The notes: generated by a model from the letters alone, not told the origin. Numbered from the stretch's first letter, positions 1 through 6,864 are shown. The stretch is DNA of 7,586 nt from an uncultured bacterium (GCA_903889015.1 CAISVS010000145.1:1-7586); one strand, 5' to 3'. Made by a program: numbers and translations.

Positions 1-175
1 CATAGCATCAGATACGTTTTTAAAGGATTTGCCTGGATTTGCGCTAACTGACTTCCCTGTTTTATATGTAGCTGCAATTATATTTGTTGTTATGTTGATT
101 GCCTTTTTAGCTGGCACATTGCCATCACGCCGAGCTGCCAACCAAGATCCAATTGAAGCCTTACGTTACGAATAA
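1..175 (+). CDS. ABC transporter permease, FtsX/MacB type, C-terminal fragment
   Basis: The reading frame is open from base 2 and ends at TAA 173-175, giving 57 residues of C-terminus; the start lies outside the window. It shows one hydrophobic segment (around VLYVAAIIFVVMLIAFLAGT), followed by the basic PSRRAA element and the ending DPIEALRYE. This is the typical last transmembrane helix plus cytoplasmic tail of MacB/FtsX permeases (PARRAA..DPIEALR..). The same ending (DALRYE) closes the complete permease at 5587-6786, so the two are probably paralogs. In this family the permease works as a dimer with a LolD/MacB-type ATPase, which should lie upstream of the window. The gene is convergent with the acetyltransferase, with 7 bp between the stops and no terminator visible. 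The family assignment is fairly sure; the substrate is unknown. Confidence 0.8.
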   Translation, partial: IASDTFLKDLPGFALTDFPVLYVAAIIFVVMLIAFLAGTLPSRRAANQDPIEALRYE

Positions 176-182
176 AACTCGG

Positions 183-761
183 TCATTTGTCGGCGGGGCG
201 AACCATTTCGATTTCTGGCAAATGCTTGCCATTTGTCAACGCTGCTACACCGTCCGTAATATTTTTTTCTGTTTTTATAAAACCATTTTGAGTGTAAAAA
301 TTAATAGCATTTTGATTATAGCTAACGACATGCAGATAAATATCCTTATCATTTCCAATACTATTTAATGCCTGATTTAATAACTCACGTCCAATTCCCT
401 TGCCTTGCGCTTCTGGTAGTACATAAATTGCACCAATACGGTTTTGATTGCTGTTTGCGTCAAAAAATGGCATTACAAAACCAACAAGTTTGTTGCTAGC
501 TTTTGCGACAAACACTTTACGCTCACCACTGTTGATAGTATCATGCCATCTGGCGATTTTAGTTGATGTAAGTTCGCCATTAATTCCCTCGATGCGTGTC
601 CGAATGTCTTCAACTGTTATTCCTAAATCTGAGTTTGGATATATATCTATCCAAGTCTGTCTTTGAACATTAAAAATTTCGGCAGCATCATTAGGTATAG
701 CTGTATCAATTACAAAATTTTGCCGTAATGTTTCTGGACTTTTTTGTATGTTCATGTCCAT
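183..761 (-). CDS. GNAT family N-acetyltransferase
   Basis: A 192-residue protein, normal for a single-domain GNAT enzyme, which transfers acetyl from acetyl-CoA to an amine; the acceptor cannot be told from sequence. Motif A is at residues 109-131 (IGAIYVLPEAQ then GKGIGRELL), with the QGKGIG pyrophosphate-binding loop at 119-124. Motif B is at 145-161 (NQNAINFYTQNGF), with the usual Tyr at 156. The N-terminal half (QTWIDIYP..GITVEDI) resembles the alpha1/alpha2 region of small GNATs acting on free amines or peptides. No signal peptide is seen, so it should be cytosolic. Two starts compete: ATG at 761 (Met1) and ATG at 755 (Met3). No Shine-Dalgarno precedes either, and an extended -10 sequence (TGC TATACT) ends one base before Met1. 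That would place the transcript start at about 755, making a leaderless mRNA starting at Met3 (190 residues) plausible. Confidence 0.88.
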   Translation of the reverse strand: MDMNIQKSPETLRQNFVIDTAIPNDAAEIFNVQRQTWIDIYPNSDLGITVEDIRTRIEGINGELTSTKIARWHDTINSGERKVFVAKASNKLVGFVMPFFDANSNQNRIGAIYVLPEAQGKGIGRELLNQALNSIGNDKDIYLHVVSYNQNAINFYTQNGFIKTEKNITDGVAALTNGKHLPEIEMVRPADK

Positions 762-770
762 AGTATAGCA
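755..770 (-). promoter_or_regulatory. Extended -10 promoter of the acetyltransferase gene
   Basis: Read on minus, TGC (770-768) precedes TATACT (767-762), an extended -10 element. Counting 7 bases from the last T gives position 755, the A of an in-frame ATG. No convincing -35 hexamer is found 16-18 bp upstream, which is acceptable for an extended -10 promoter. There is no ribosome binding site upstream of either ATG, consistent with leaderless translation. The motif is seen; its use is inferred. Confidence 0.45.
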
Positions 771-800
771 AAATATGCGTATTGGCTATTAAACAATATT

Positions 801-833
801 TTGATACCAATTATTGGTATGTTAATATATAAT
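801..833 (+). promoter_or_regulatory. Promoter of the Lcl-protein gene with embedded palindromic operator
   Basis: TTGATA (801-806) is followed after 16 bp by TAATAT (823-828), which is preceded by TGT and so forms an extended -10. An overlapping alternative -10 is TATAAT at 828-833, but its spacer to TTGATA would be 21 bp. Between the two hexamers lies a perfect 17-bp palindrome, ATACCAATTATTGGTAT (804-820, 8-bp arms around one T). It overlaps the -35 by three bases. A dimeric regulator bound there would block RNA polymerase, so repression is the simplest reading. The predicted transcript starts near 835-840. Confidence 0.5.
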
Positions 834-866
834 CATTAGCATAAGTTATTTATAGATAATTAATGT

Positions 867-880
867 AAGGTGGAGTGAAT
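867..880 (+). promoter_or_regulatory. Ribosome binding site deciding the start at 881
   Basis: AAGGTGGAG (867-875) contains AGGTGG and GGAG, 5-7 bases before ATG 881. An in-frame GTG at 875-877 overlaps this site and would leave no spacing, so ATG 881 is preferred and the protein is two residues shorter than the longest open frame. Confidence 0.65.
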
Positions 881-1708
881 ATGGTAAAAACAAAATCAAT
901 AAAAAAATATCAACTATTATTTGTTGTTATTGCTTTGATTTTTACATTTAATTTGGGTATTTGGACTCGCGCGTACGGCGAGCAAGCTGGCGGATCACCT
1001 GAAAGTGGTTCGACATCACATATTAGTTCATTATATACTTCATTGCAGTCAGCTGGCTTTGGTAGTGATACCGATACTCCAGACTGGGGTACTACATGGA
1101 ATCGTGTCAAGACAGCGGCTCAATGGACGCCAACTGGTACGGCAACGGCTGGTGACGTAGCTAGCGGTAAGACTTTTTACGGTTCAAATCGTAGCCAGCA
1201 AACTGGTACTTCGGCTGCTCCTGGTAATTGTCCAACTCAAGAACATCAGGATAGTTACGGCGCACCAATAACGCAAACAACTAACTGTACAGATACAGTT
1301 GCATGGACGGTGCCTTCTGGCAGTATTGCTGGTTCCGAAAAGCAGGACGGCAGGACTGGTCTAATTTGGAGCAACCTAGTTTATAAGAGTTCCAACACGG
1401 CTACTTTCAGCTTGTCGTCTGCTACTGACTGGAGTTGGAATGCAACGCTAGACAACAACGTGGCTGTGGGTGGTAAAACTGCAATTACACTATGTTCTAG
1501 CATGGGCAATGGCTGGCGTTTACCGACTCAAAAAGAGCTGCAGCAAGCTTATATAGATGGTTCATTCTTTAACTTGAGCCAGTCGGTCAATAGTTTTTGG
1601 TCATCAACGTCATATAATGGTGATAGCTCATGGCTTGTTGCCTTAAGTGACGGTTTCATGGTTAGCAGCGGTCAGTCTAATACTAGCCATGTTCGCTGTG
1701 TTAGATAA
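881..1708 (+). CDS. Exported Lcl-domain (DUF1566) surface protein
   Basis: A 275-residue protein from ATG 881. Residues 1-10 are basic (KTKSIKK) and 11-28 form one hydrophobic helix, so it is either a signal peptide (possible cut near AYG 31-33) or an N-terminal membrane anchor. No LPXTG or lipobox is present. Residues 45-110 hold a segment with TPDWGTTWNRVK and TATAGDVASGKTFYG, a motif recurring in bacterial and phage surface proteins. Residues 158-275 match the Lcl C-terminal/DUF1566 fold: GLIWSNL, then CSSMGNGWRLPTQKEL (205-220), SFWSSTSY (238-245) and the terminal VRCVR. Four cysteines (117, 136, 205, 273) could form two disulfides outside the membrane. Lcl-like domains are associated with binding of glycans or extracellular ligands, so a role in adhesion or host contact is likely but unproven. 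The FN3 gene follows 68 bp downstream on the same strand. Confidence 0.82.
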   Translation: MVKTKSIKKYQLLFVVIALIFTFNLGIWTRAYGEQAGGSPESGSTSHISSLYTSLQSAGFGSDTDTPDWGTTWNRVKTAAQWTPTGTATAGDVASGKTFYGSNRSQQTGTSAAPGNCPTQEHQDSYGAPITQTTNCTDTVAWTVPSGSIAGSEKQDGRTGLIWSNLVYKSSNTATFSLSSATDWSWNATLDNNVAVGGKTAITLCSSMGNGWRLPTQKELQQAYIDGSFFNLSQSVNSFWSSTSYNGDSSWLVALSDGFMVSSGQSNTSHVRCVR

Positions 1709-1735
1709 GCTGGTAATTATATTTGTATTTTTCAT

Positions 1736-1744
1736 TGCTAATAT
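1736..1744 (+). promoter_or_regulatory. Possible extended -10 upstream of the FN3 gene
   Basis: TGC TAATAT (1736-1744) would start transcription near 1751 and give a leader of about 26 nt without a Shine-Dalgarno. No good -35 is seen, and the 68-bp gap holds no terminator, so cotranscription with the Lcl gene is equally possible. The region is AT-rich and the match could be chance. Confidence 0.3.
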
Positions 1745-1776
1745 CTTCGTTTTTTGATTAAATAGACACAAGCATT

Positions 1777-4700
1777 ATGTTTAAAAAATCCAAACATATT
1801 TGGGCGGGACTAGTAGGTGGTGACGAAGCAACTAGAGATAGTCTGTTTTGGGGATATCGACTGGTTTTATATATCTTTGTAATTACAATTGTTGTATTGT
1901 TAGTTCAGTTTATCGGTGGTAATAAATCGTTTGCTTCAACTTCTGTATCGATATCTGATACCAGTGCTGCAACTGTCGTTAATACTGGACAACAAATATT
2001 ATTCGATTCAACAACACACCATACCAATGTAACAATTGATTATAATACCAGACAAATGGCTGGTTACGCCTGGAGCACTGACTTGGGCTGGATATATTTT
2101 GGCGGTGGTGCTGAAAATCCTAGCGGTCCAGTTACTTCTGATTTGCACGGTTTAATTAGTGGTAAAGCAAAAGTTTTAGATACGGGTAATTTTATTGATT
2201 TTAATTCTTCTCCGGCTGGTGCGAATGTCACTATAGCCTCGGCAACTGGTATATTTAATGGTTTTGCTTGGAGTGAAGATTTAGGCTGGGTCGATTTTAG
2301 TGGTGTCTCGGCACCGGCATTTTATTTGGACGTATTGCCGCCAAATAATCCCGCCTCTGTAACAGCAGTTGGTAATCCCGGAAGCGCATCGCTAACGGCA
2401 AATCATTATTATAATTATTCTGACGTTGCATTTAGTTGGAATGTACCTGATGATAATTCTGAAGTGACTGTACCATCTGGTATTGCAGGATACTATGTCT
2501 ATTTTGGGACTGATGATACTGCAAATCCATACACAGCTGGCACCTACCAAACAACTACCAGCTTTACATATTTAATTGATGCAGCAAATAACGGGCAACA
2601 GTATTATCTACGTATGCAAACAGTTGATCAAGCTGGAAACCGAAGCAGTTCAGCCACACTATTTAATTATAAGTTTGATGTTACAAAACCGATTAATCCA
2701 GCATATATAACGGTTTCACCAGTTGGATGGTCAACAACTAACAGCTTTGATTTTAGTTGGCCAGTTGGCTATGATAATGGCACTGGATCATCAGGTATGG
2801 CCGGCTATCAATACAAACGGGCTGGCAGTGGTGATGATTGGAGCGCAATTGTGCCAGTAGTTAGTGTAACTAATTTGACGTCATATCAAAATGGTCAAAA
2901 TGATTTTTATGTTCGGAGTGTCGATGCGGCTGGGAATATTGCCGATGGTTATACTGTAGTCCATTATTATTACAACAATGAAGCGCCGATTGCTCCAGGT
3001 GGATTAACGGTAACTCCTCCAAATGCGACAGCTAACAGTTTTGCTTTTGATTGGAATGAGCCTACATCAGTTAGTGGTATTAAAGGTTATTATTACTCTG
3101 TAAATGCTCAGCCAACTATTAATAATTCTGTTTATACCGAAACGCGTTCAACTGGTACTATGCCGGCTGCTACTCAACAAGGCTTTAATACTTTTTACGT
3201 TGTTGCAATTGATAACTCTGGACAAATAAATTGGGGTAGTTATTCTCATATTGAATTTGAATGTAATACCTCTGCACCCGGAGTGCCAAACAGGCCAATT
3301 ATATCTGATAGTTCGGATAGAAATTCGAGTGATTGGGCTTTGACTATCAAGTGGCAGGTGCCGTCCGTTGGTGTTGTCAGTAAATTCTTTGTCTATCGAT
3401 CGACTGACCAAACTACGTATACAAAAATTGCTTCGATAAGTTCGGTTGCATATACCGATACTGGATTATCGTCGACTTCAACTTATTCATACAAGATTAC
3501 CGCCGTTGACAGTGCAGGTGCTGAATCGGCCTTCTCGTCCATTGTAACTAAAACGCCAACTGGTAAATTCGCTGAACCGCCATTAATTGTGTCTGGCCCA
3601 GACTTTAAGTCAACAGCAACAACAGCTGTCGTTACTTGGTCGACTGATCGTCCTTCGTCTTCATTTGTCGCCTACTCGGTCGATGATTCATACAATGAAA
3701 GTCGTGGCATAGTTGACGGGGTTACTTCACATAAAGTTATTTTGACAGGCCTACAACCGGGCACAAATTACCACTTTAAGGTTCAATCTTATGATGAAAA
3801 TCGTGATTATTTAGCAGCAGACTCGTATTCGTCTGTTTTCGGATTTACGACTGATGTTGCACCTGGCGTAGCCGAAGTCGTGATATCTGATGTTAACCTA
3901 ACATCAGCAATAATCAGCTGGAAAACAACTACTATTGCGACGTCTAAAATATATTATGGTCAAACAAGTACATACGGTCAGGAACTAACAGATAATTCTG
4001 GATCTGGAGTTTCAAACCATACGATAAAATTAACAAATTTGTTTCATTCCAGCACGTATCATTTCAAGATTATTGGTACTGATACTGACGGTAATAATTT
4101 AGTTTCAGATGATTACAGCTTTAATACTTTGATGCTGCCTCGTATTTCAAATGTTACATTTGAACAACAACATAATACTGCTACATCAACTATCAAGGTA
4201 TCGTGGCAATCAAATGTTGCTACAACTTCAACTATTTTAAGCTACGAAGGAGATTCTAGTGTTGCTAAAGAAACTTCATTGTCCACACTAACTACCGACC
4301 ATTCAATTTTAGTTTCAAATTTAAAAGATGATACGCTGTATCGAATAATTGCTGAAGGTCGAGATATTTTTGGTAATCTAGCTGTATCTGATGTAAATCG
4401 CGTAACGACCGCATACGATACTCGCCCACCTGATTTGTCTAATATTGTAACTGAGTCAACTACGTCTGGTTATGGTGCTGATACAACTGCACAAATAATT
4501 ATTTATTGGGATACTGACGAGCCTGCTACATCTCAGGTCGAGTACGCCGAAGGTATTACTGGTGATAGTTTTTCAATGAGCACGGCTAAAGATAGTTCGT
4601 TAACAACATCTCACGTTGTCGTATTGCGTGACTTGAAACCGTCGAGTTCTTATTATTTCCGAGTTGTGTCGTCAGATATTGCAGGTAATAAAACACAATC

Positions 4701-4797
4701 CGAATCTGGCAGCGCTTTGACAGGTTTAATACAATCGTCAATTTTGGACACCGTTTTGAAATCTTTACAAGGTGCCTTTGGCTGGATGTTCAAATGA
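1777..4797 (+). CDS. Large membrane-anchored FN3-repeat surface protein
   Basis: 1006 residues. A 27-residue basic/polar N-terminus precedes one strong transmembrane helix (about 28-46), so it looks like a type II signal-anchor protein with nearly all mass outside. Residues 47-186 contain two copies of a G(Y/F)AWS.DLGW(I/V).F motif (96-108 and 162-174). About eight FN3-like beta domains follow: roughly 187-305, 306-404, 405-504, 505-602, 603-697, 698-789, 790-886 and 887-982. The first three share endings such as VDQAGN/VDAAGN. The fourth is a classical FN3 (VYRSTDQTTYTKI..Y.YKITAVDSAG). The last four share a W.T(D).P(A/S)(T/S)S core (WSTDRPSSS, WDTDEPATSQVEY) common in CPR surface proteins. 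The C-terminus (about 983-1006, SSILDTVLKSLQGAFGWMFK) looks like an amphipathic helix. Only one cysteine and no sortase signal were found. Adhesion or a surface stalk is the likely role. The start ATG has no Shine-Dalgarno. The ABC ATPase starts 31 bp after the stop. Confidence 0.85.
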   Translation: MFKKSKHIWAGLVGGDEATRDSLFWGYRLVLYIFVITIVVLLVQFIGGNKSFASTSVSISDTSAATVVNTGQQILFDSTTHHTNVTIDYNTRQMAGYAWSTDLGWIYFGGGAENPSGPVTSDLHGLISGKAKVLDTGNFIDFNSSPAGANVTIASATGIFNGFAWSEDLGWVDFSGVSAPAFYLDVLPPNNPASVTAVGNPGSASLTANHYYNYSDVAFSWNVPDDNSEVTVPSGIAGYYVYFGTDDTANPYTAGTYQTTTSFTYLIDAANNGQQYYLRMQTVDQAGNRSSSATLFNYKFDVTKPINPAYITVSPVGWSTTNSFDFSWPVGYDNGTGSSGMAGYQYKRAGSGDDWSAIVPVVSVTNLTSYQNGQNDFYVRSVDAAGNIADGYTVVHYYYNNEAPIAPGGLTVTPPNATANSFAFDWNEPTSVSGIKGYYYSVNAQPTINNSVYTETRSTGTMPAATQQGFNTFYVVAIDNSGQINWGSYSHIEFECNTSAPGVPNRPIISDSSDRNSSDWALTIKWQVPSVGVVSKFFVYRSTDQTTYTKIASISSVAYTDTGLSSTSTYSYKITAVDSAGAESAFSSIVTKTPTGKFAEPPLIVSGPDFKSTATTAVVTWSTDRPSSSFVAYSVDDSYNESRGIVDGVTSHKVILTGLQPGTNYHFKVQSYDENRDYLAADSYSSVFGFTTDVAPGVAEVVISDVNLTSAIISWKTTTIATSKIYYGQTSTYGQELTDNSGSGVSNHTIKLTNLFHSSTYHFKIIGTDTDGNNLVSDDYSFNTLMLPRISNVTFEQQHNTATSTIKVSWQSNVATTSTILSYEGDSSVAKETSLSTLTTDHSILVSNLKDDTLYRIIAEGRDIFGNLAVSDVNRVTTAYDTRPPDLSNIVTESTTSGYGADTTAQIIIYWDTDEPATSQVEYAEGITGDSFSMSTAKDSSLTTSHVVVLRDLKPSSSYYFRVVSSDIAGNKTQSESGSALTGLIQSSILDTVLKSLQGAFGWMFK
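2062..2298 (+). repeat. Two-copy GYAWS..LGW protein motif in the FN3 protein
   Basis: The codons for GYAWSTDLGWIYF (2062-2100) and GFAWSEDLGWVDF (2260-2298) encode the same 13-residue motif, 66 residues apart. The stretch between (GLISGKAKVLDTGNFIDF..) is beta-rich with conserved-looking glycines, suggesting two small tandem beta units just outside the membrane. Amino-acid identity is 9 of 13, and the DNA copies have diverged, so this is an old protein repeat rather than a DNA repeat. Confidence 0.7.
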
Positions 4798-4811
4798 TAA
4801 TAAATATAAGT

Positions 4812-4832
4812 ATGGATAAAAATACATTATGA
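4812..4832 (+). CDS. Possible leader mini-ORF coupled to the ATPase start
   Basis: ATG 4812 opens a six-codon frame (MDKNTL) whose TGA (4830-4832) overlaps the ATPase ATG (4829-4831) in an ATGA arrangement. Neither has a Shine-Dalgarno. A sequence TGA TAATAA (4795-4803), formed by the FN3 stop codon and following bases, could be an extended -10 with a start near 4810, giving an almost leaderless mini-ORF. This is weakly supported and a short ORF of this size can occur by chance. Confidence 0.2.
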   Translation: MDKNTL

Positions 4833-5590
4833 CTCATTCAATTCATCCGATAATTTCAATTCAAGGTTTAAATAAGGTATTTAAAGTTGGCAAAGAGAAT
4901 GTTCAAGTGCTGATTGATATTAACCTAGATATCTTACCTGGTGAATTTGTGGTAATTTTAGGGCCTTCGGGATGTGGTAAAAGTACATTACTTAATACAA
5001 TTATTGGGCTTGAGACGCCAAGCAGTGGTTTTGTAAAAATACATGGCCATAATATATATAATTTAAATGAAGACGTTAAAACAGCTTTTCGTCAAAAAAA
5101 CTTTGGAGTCGTTCATCAGCAATCAAATTGGATAAAATCACTAAACGTGATTGATAATATAGCTTTTCCATTAAATGCTATTGGCTATCGACATAAACGT
5201 AGTGTCATAAAAGCAAAAAATAGTTTATCAATGTTTGCGATGGAGGGCTATTCAAAACATAGTTTGAGTGAATTGTCTGGGGGTCAACAAACAAAAGTTG
5301 CGGTTTGTCGGGCTTTAATTACTAACCCACCAATAATCATGGCCGACGAACCAACAGGCAATCTGGATACTGCATCAGCTGTTGGCGTCATGAATCAATT
5401 TGAAATTTTAAATCGTGAATACCGCAATACGATTGTTATGATTACGCATAATCCAATTTACACTGAATACGCGACAAAAGTTGTAAACATGATGGATGGT
5501 CGTATTAGTAATATTGAAGTTAAAAATCTGATTTATGGATTGAATGACAAACATCGTAGACATCATGTTGTTGGAGGCAAGGCATCATGA
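4829..5590 (+). CDS. ABC transporter ATP-binding protein, LolD/MacB-like
   Basis: 253 residues, slightly long for a LolD-type ATPase (usually about 220-240). Walker A is GPSGCGKST (45-53). The Q-loop is around HQQ (96-98). The signature is LSGGQQTK (149-156), Walker B with catalytic Glu is IIMADEPTGNLD (169-180, E174), and the H-loop His is 207 (ITHNP). All catalytic residues are present. The region after the signature is unusual: QTKVAVCRAL replaces the common QQRVAIARAL. A basic tail of about 30 residues (KHRRHH near the end) follows the normal end of the domain. The protein should sit on the cytoplasmic side and power the permease encoded next, whose start codon overlaps its stop (ATGA), a sign of translational coupling. 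The start ATG lacks a Shine-Dalgarno. The TGN/DEPTGNLD element is typical of the LolD/MacB/FtsE group. The transported or remodelled substrate is unknown. Confidence 0.93.
   Translation: MTHSIHPIISIQGLNKVFKVGKENVQVLIDINLDILPGEFVVILGPSGCGKSTLLNTIIGLETPSSGFVKIHGHNIYNLNEDVKTAFRQKNFGVVHQQSNWIKSLNVIDNIAFPLNAIGYRHKRSVIKAKNSLSMFAMEGYSKHSLSELSGGQQTKVAVCRALITNPPIIMADEPTGNLDTASAVGVMNQFEILNREYRNTIVMITHNPIYTEYATKVVNMMDGRISNIEVKNLIYGLNDKHRRHHVVGGKAS
5573..5577 (+). promoter_or_regulatory. Shine-Dalgarno of the permease gene inside the ATPase gene
   Basis: GGAGG lies 9 bases before ATG 5587, within the last codons of the ATPase. It is the best ribosome binding site in the window and confirms the overlapping start. 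It also shows that this genome does use Shine-Dalgarno initiation, making its absence at 755, 1777, 4829 and 7047 informative. Confidence 0.75.
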
Positions 5591-6786
5591 GATATTCATA
5601 TATATTTAAATTAGCGTTCAAAAACTTGATGGGACGAAAACTACGCACCACGTTAACTATAATGGGAGTCGCGATTAGTGTTGGTTTTGTGTCGCTGTTA
5701 ATGGCTTTTAGTTTTGGCTTGCAAAAAGCTGCAACTGATCAGATTACGAACGGTGATTCTTTACGTAATTTGGATATTACAAAAGGATCATCAAAAATAG
5801 TTGATTTGGATAATGATGCAATTGGAAAAATATCTGATTTTTCTGAAGTAACGAAGGTTTATCCTCAAGTTGCATTGGCAGGCGATGTTCAGTTGGGTGA
5901 TTCAAAGTCAGACAGTATTATCTATGGTACGGGGGGTGACTTATTGGATATCATTAGACCAAATATTGTCGGTGGTGATTTGTATAATCATAATGCAAAG
6001 AATGTTGCCGTCATTAATGCATCACTTGCTCATAAATTGACTAGTGGTAACACTAATACGTTAATTGGTCGTAATATTGATGTTCGTTTAGTATTGCGAT
6101 CAGATTTATATACAGATAAAAATTCCAAAACACAAATAAAATCAGTACAAGTTTCGATAGTTGGTGTTACTGATGAAGGCAAAACGGCGTATATGTTTGT
6201 ACCGCTAAGTACTGTCACTGATTTTGGCGTTGATAGGTTTAGCTCATTAAAGGTTCAATTAAAAAGCGTCGATGACGTCAACACAGTTAAATCACAAATT
6301 GAGTATATGGGTCTGAAAGTTAGTACTGTCAAAGACACGATTGATCAAGTCAATCAATTTTTTCAGGTCTTCCAAATTATTTTGGCAGCAGTTGGCGTAA
6401 TATCAATTATTGTTGCGACTTTGGGTATTTTTAATACTATGACTATATCGTTGTTGGAGAAAACTCGAGAGGTTGGACTGATGAAAATATTGGGTGTTAA
6501 AAAAATCTACATCAGGCGTATTTTTATGACAGAATCATTAATAATTGGTTTGTTTGGTGGTGCGGTTGGAATAATTACCAGTTTTGTAATAGGTCAAGTT
6601 ATAAACTACATGGTTTATACTATGGCAGCTGGCAGTGGTAATGCCTCGGTGACAATTATGTATTTCCCTGCTAGTCTGATGATTTTTACGATGGCAGTTT
6701 CGGTTTTAATAAGCTTGTTGGCTGGCATTTATCCAGCTCGTCGTTCAACCAAAATCAGTCCACTTGATGCTTTGCGTTACGAATAA
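5587..6786 (+). CDS. ABC transporter permease, MacB/FtsX family
   Basis: 399 residues, the normal size for a 4-TM MacB/LolC-type permease. The N-terminus (FKLAFKNLMGRKLRTTLTIMGVAISVG) is the classical amphipathic helix running into TM1 (about 22-44). Residues 45-260 form the extracytoplasmic MacB-type domain. TM2 is about 261-284, followed by the cytoplasmic coupling element EKTREVGLMKILGVKK (291-306). TM3 is about 316-340 and TM4 about 361-382, ending in PARRSTKISPLDALRYE. It should act as a dimer with the ATPase. In MacB and LolCDE the fold is used for mechanotransmission: extruding lipoproteins or peptides, or controlling envelope enzymes, rather than carrying solutes through a channel. 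No MFP/adaptor gene is adjacent, so a LolCDE- or BceB-like role without adaptor, or an interaction with the surface proteins upstream, is possible. Overlap with the ATPase by 4 bp marks an operon. Confidence 0.92.
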   Translation: MRYSYIFKLAFKNLMGRKLRTTLTIMGVAISVGFVSLLMAFSFGLQKAATDQITNGDSLRNLDITKGSSKIVDLDNDAIGKISDFSEVTKVYPQVALAGDVQLGDSKSDSIIYGTGGDLLDIIRPNIVGGDLYNHNAKNVAVINASLAHKLTSGNTNTLIGRNIDVRLVLRSDLYTDKNSKTQIKSVQVSIVGVTDEGKTAYMFVPLSTVTDFGVDRFSSLKVQLKSVDDVNTVKSQIEYMGLKVSTVKDTIDQVNQFFQVFQIILAAVGVISIIVATLGIFNTMTISLLEKTREVGLMKILGVKKIYIRRIFMTESLIIGLFGGAVGIITSFVIGQVINYMVYTMAAGSGNASVTIMYFPASLMIFTMAVSVLISLLAGIYPARRSTKISPLDALRYE

Positions 6787-6864
6787 AAAACAAAAAAATG
6801 GGAGATGCATGACTTCTTCGACATGACGTTTAAGCGGGGGCTGACAACCACACCGCTCTCCCAT
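6785..6864 (-). ncRNA. Candidate small RNA with closing stem and U-tail
   Basis: Read on minus, ATGGGAGA (6864-6857) pairs perfectly with TCTCCCAT (6805-6798), closing a region of about 67 nt. Inside, GCGG (6856-6853) pairs with CCGC (6837-6834), with possible extra G-C pairs, and CATG (6825-6822) pairs with CATG (6811-6808) plus a C-G pair around a GAAGAA loop, giving a three-way-junction-like fold. The closing stem is followed at once by seven T, a G and six T (6798-6785), as in an intrinsic terminator, ending on the permease stop codon. A promoter-like TGA TAATAT ends seven bases before the stem, so the predicted 5' end sits at its first base. On plus no T-run follows, so this is not a terminator for the permease. 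I do not recognise it as tRNA, SRP RNA, 6S, tmRNA or a known riboswitch. The C-rich piece CAGCCCCCGC could pair with G-rich ribosome binding sites. Confidence 0.5.

Noticed and set aside
448..666. Plus-strand open frame opposite the acetyltransferase
   Set aside because: It is the shadow of a gene with clear GNAT motifs, and its translation has no recognisable features or start signals.
875..880. GTG at 875 as start of the Lcl protein
   Set aside because: It overlaps the ribosome binding site (GGAG 872-875), leaving no spacing; ATG 881 has correct spacing.
6798..6864. SRP RNA, tRNA or known riboswitch
   Set aside because: The GGAAG-type SRP apical loop, tRNA T-loop/acceptor features and any riboswitch core I know are absent on both strands.
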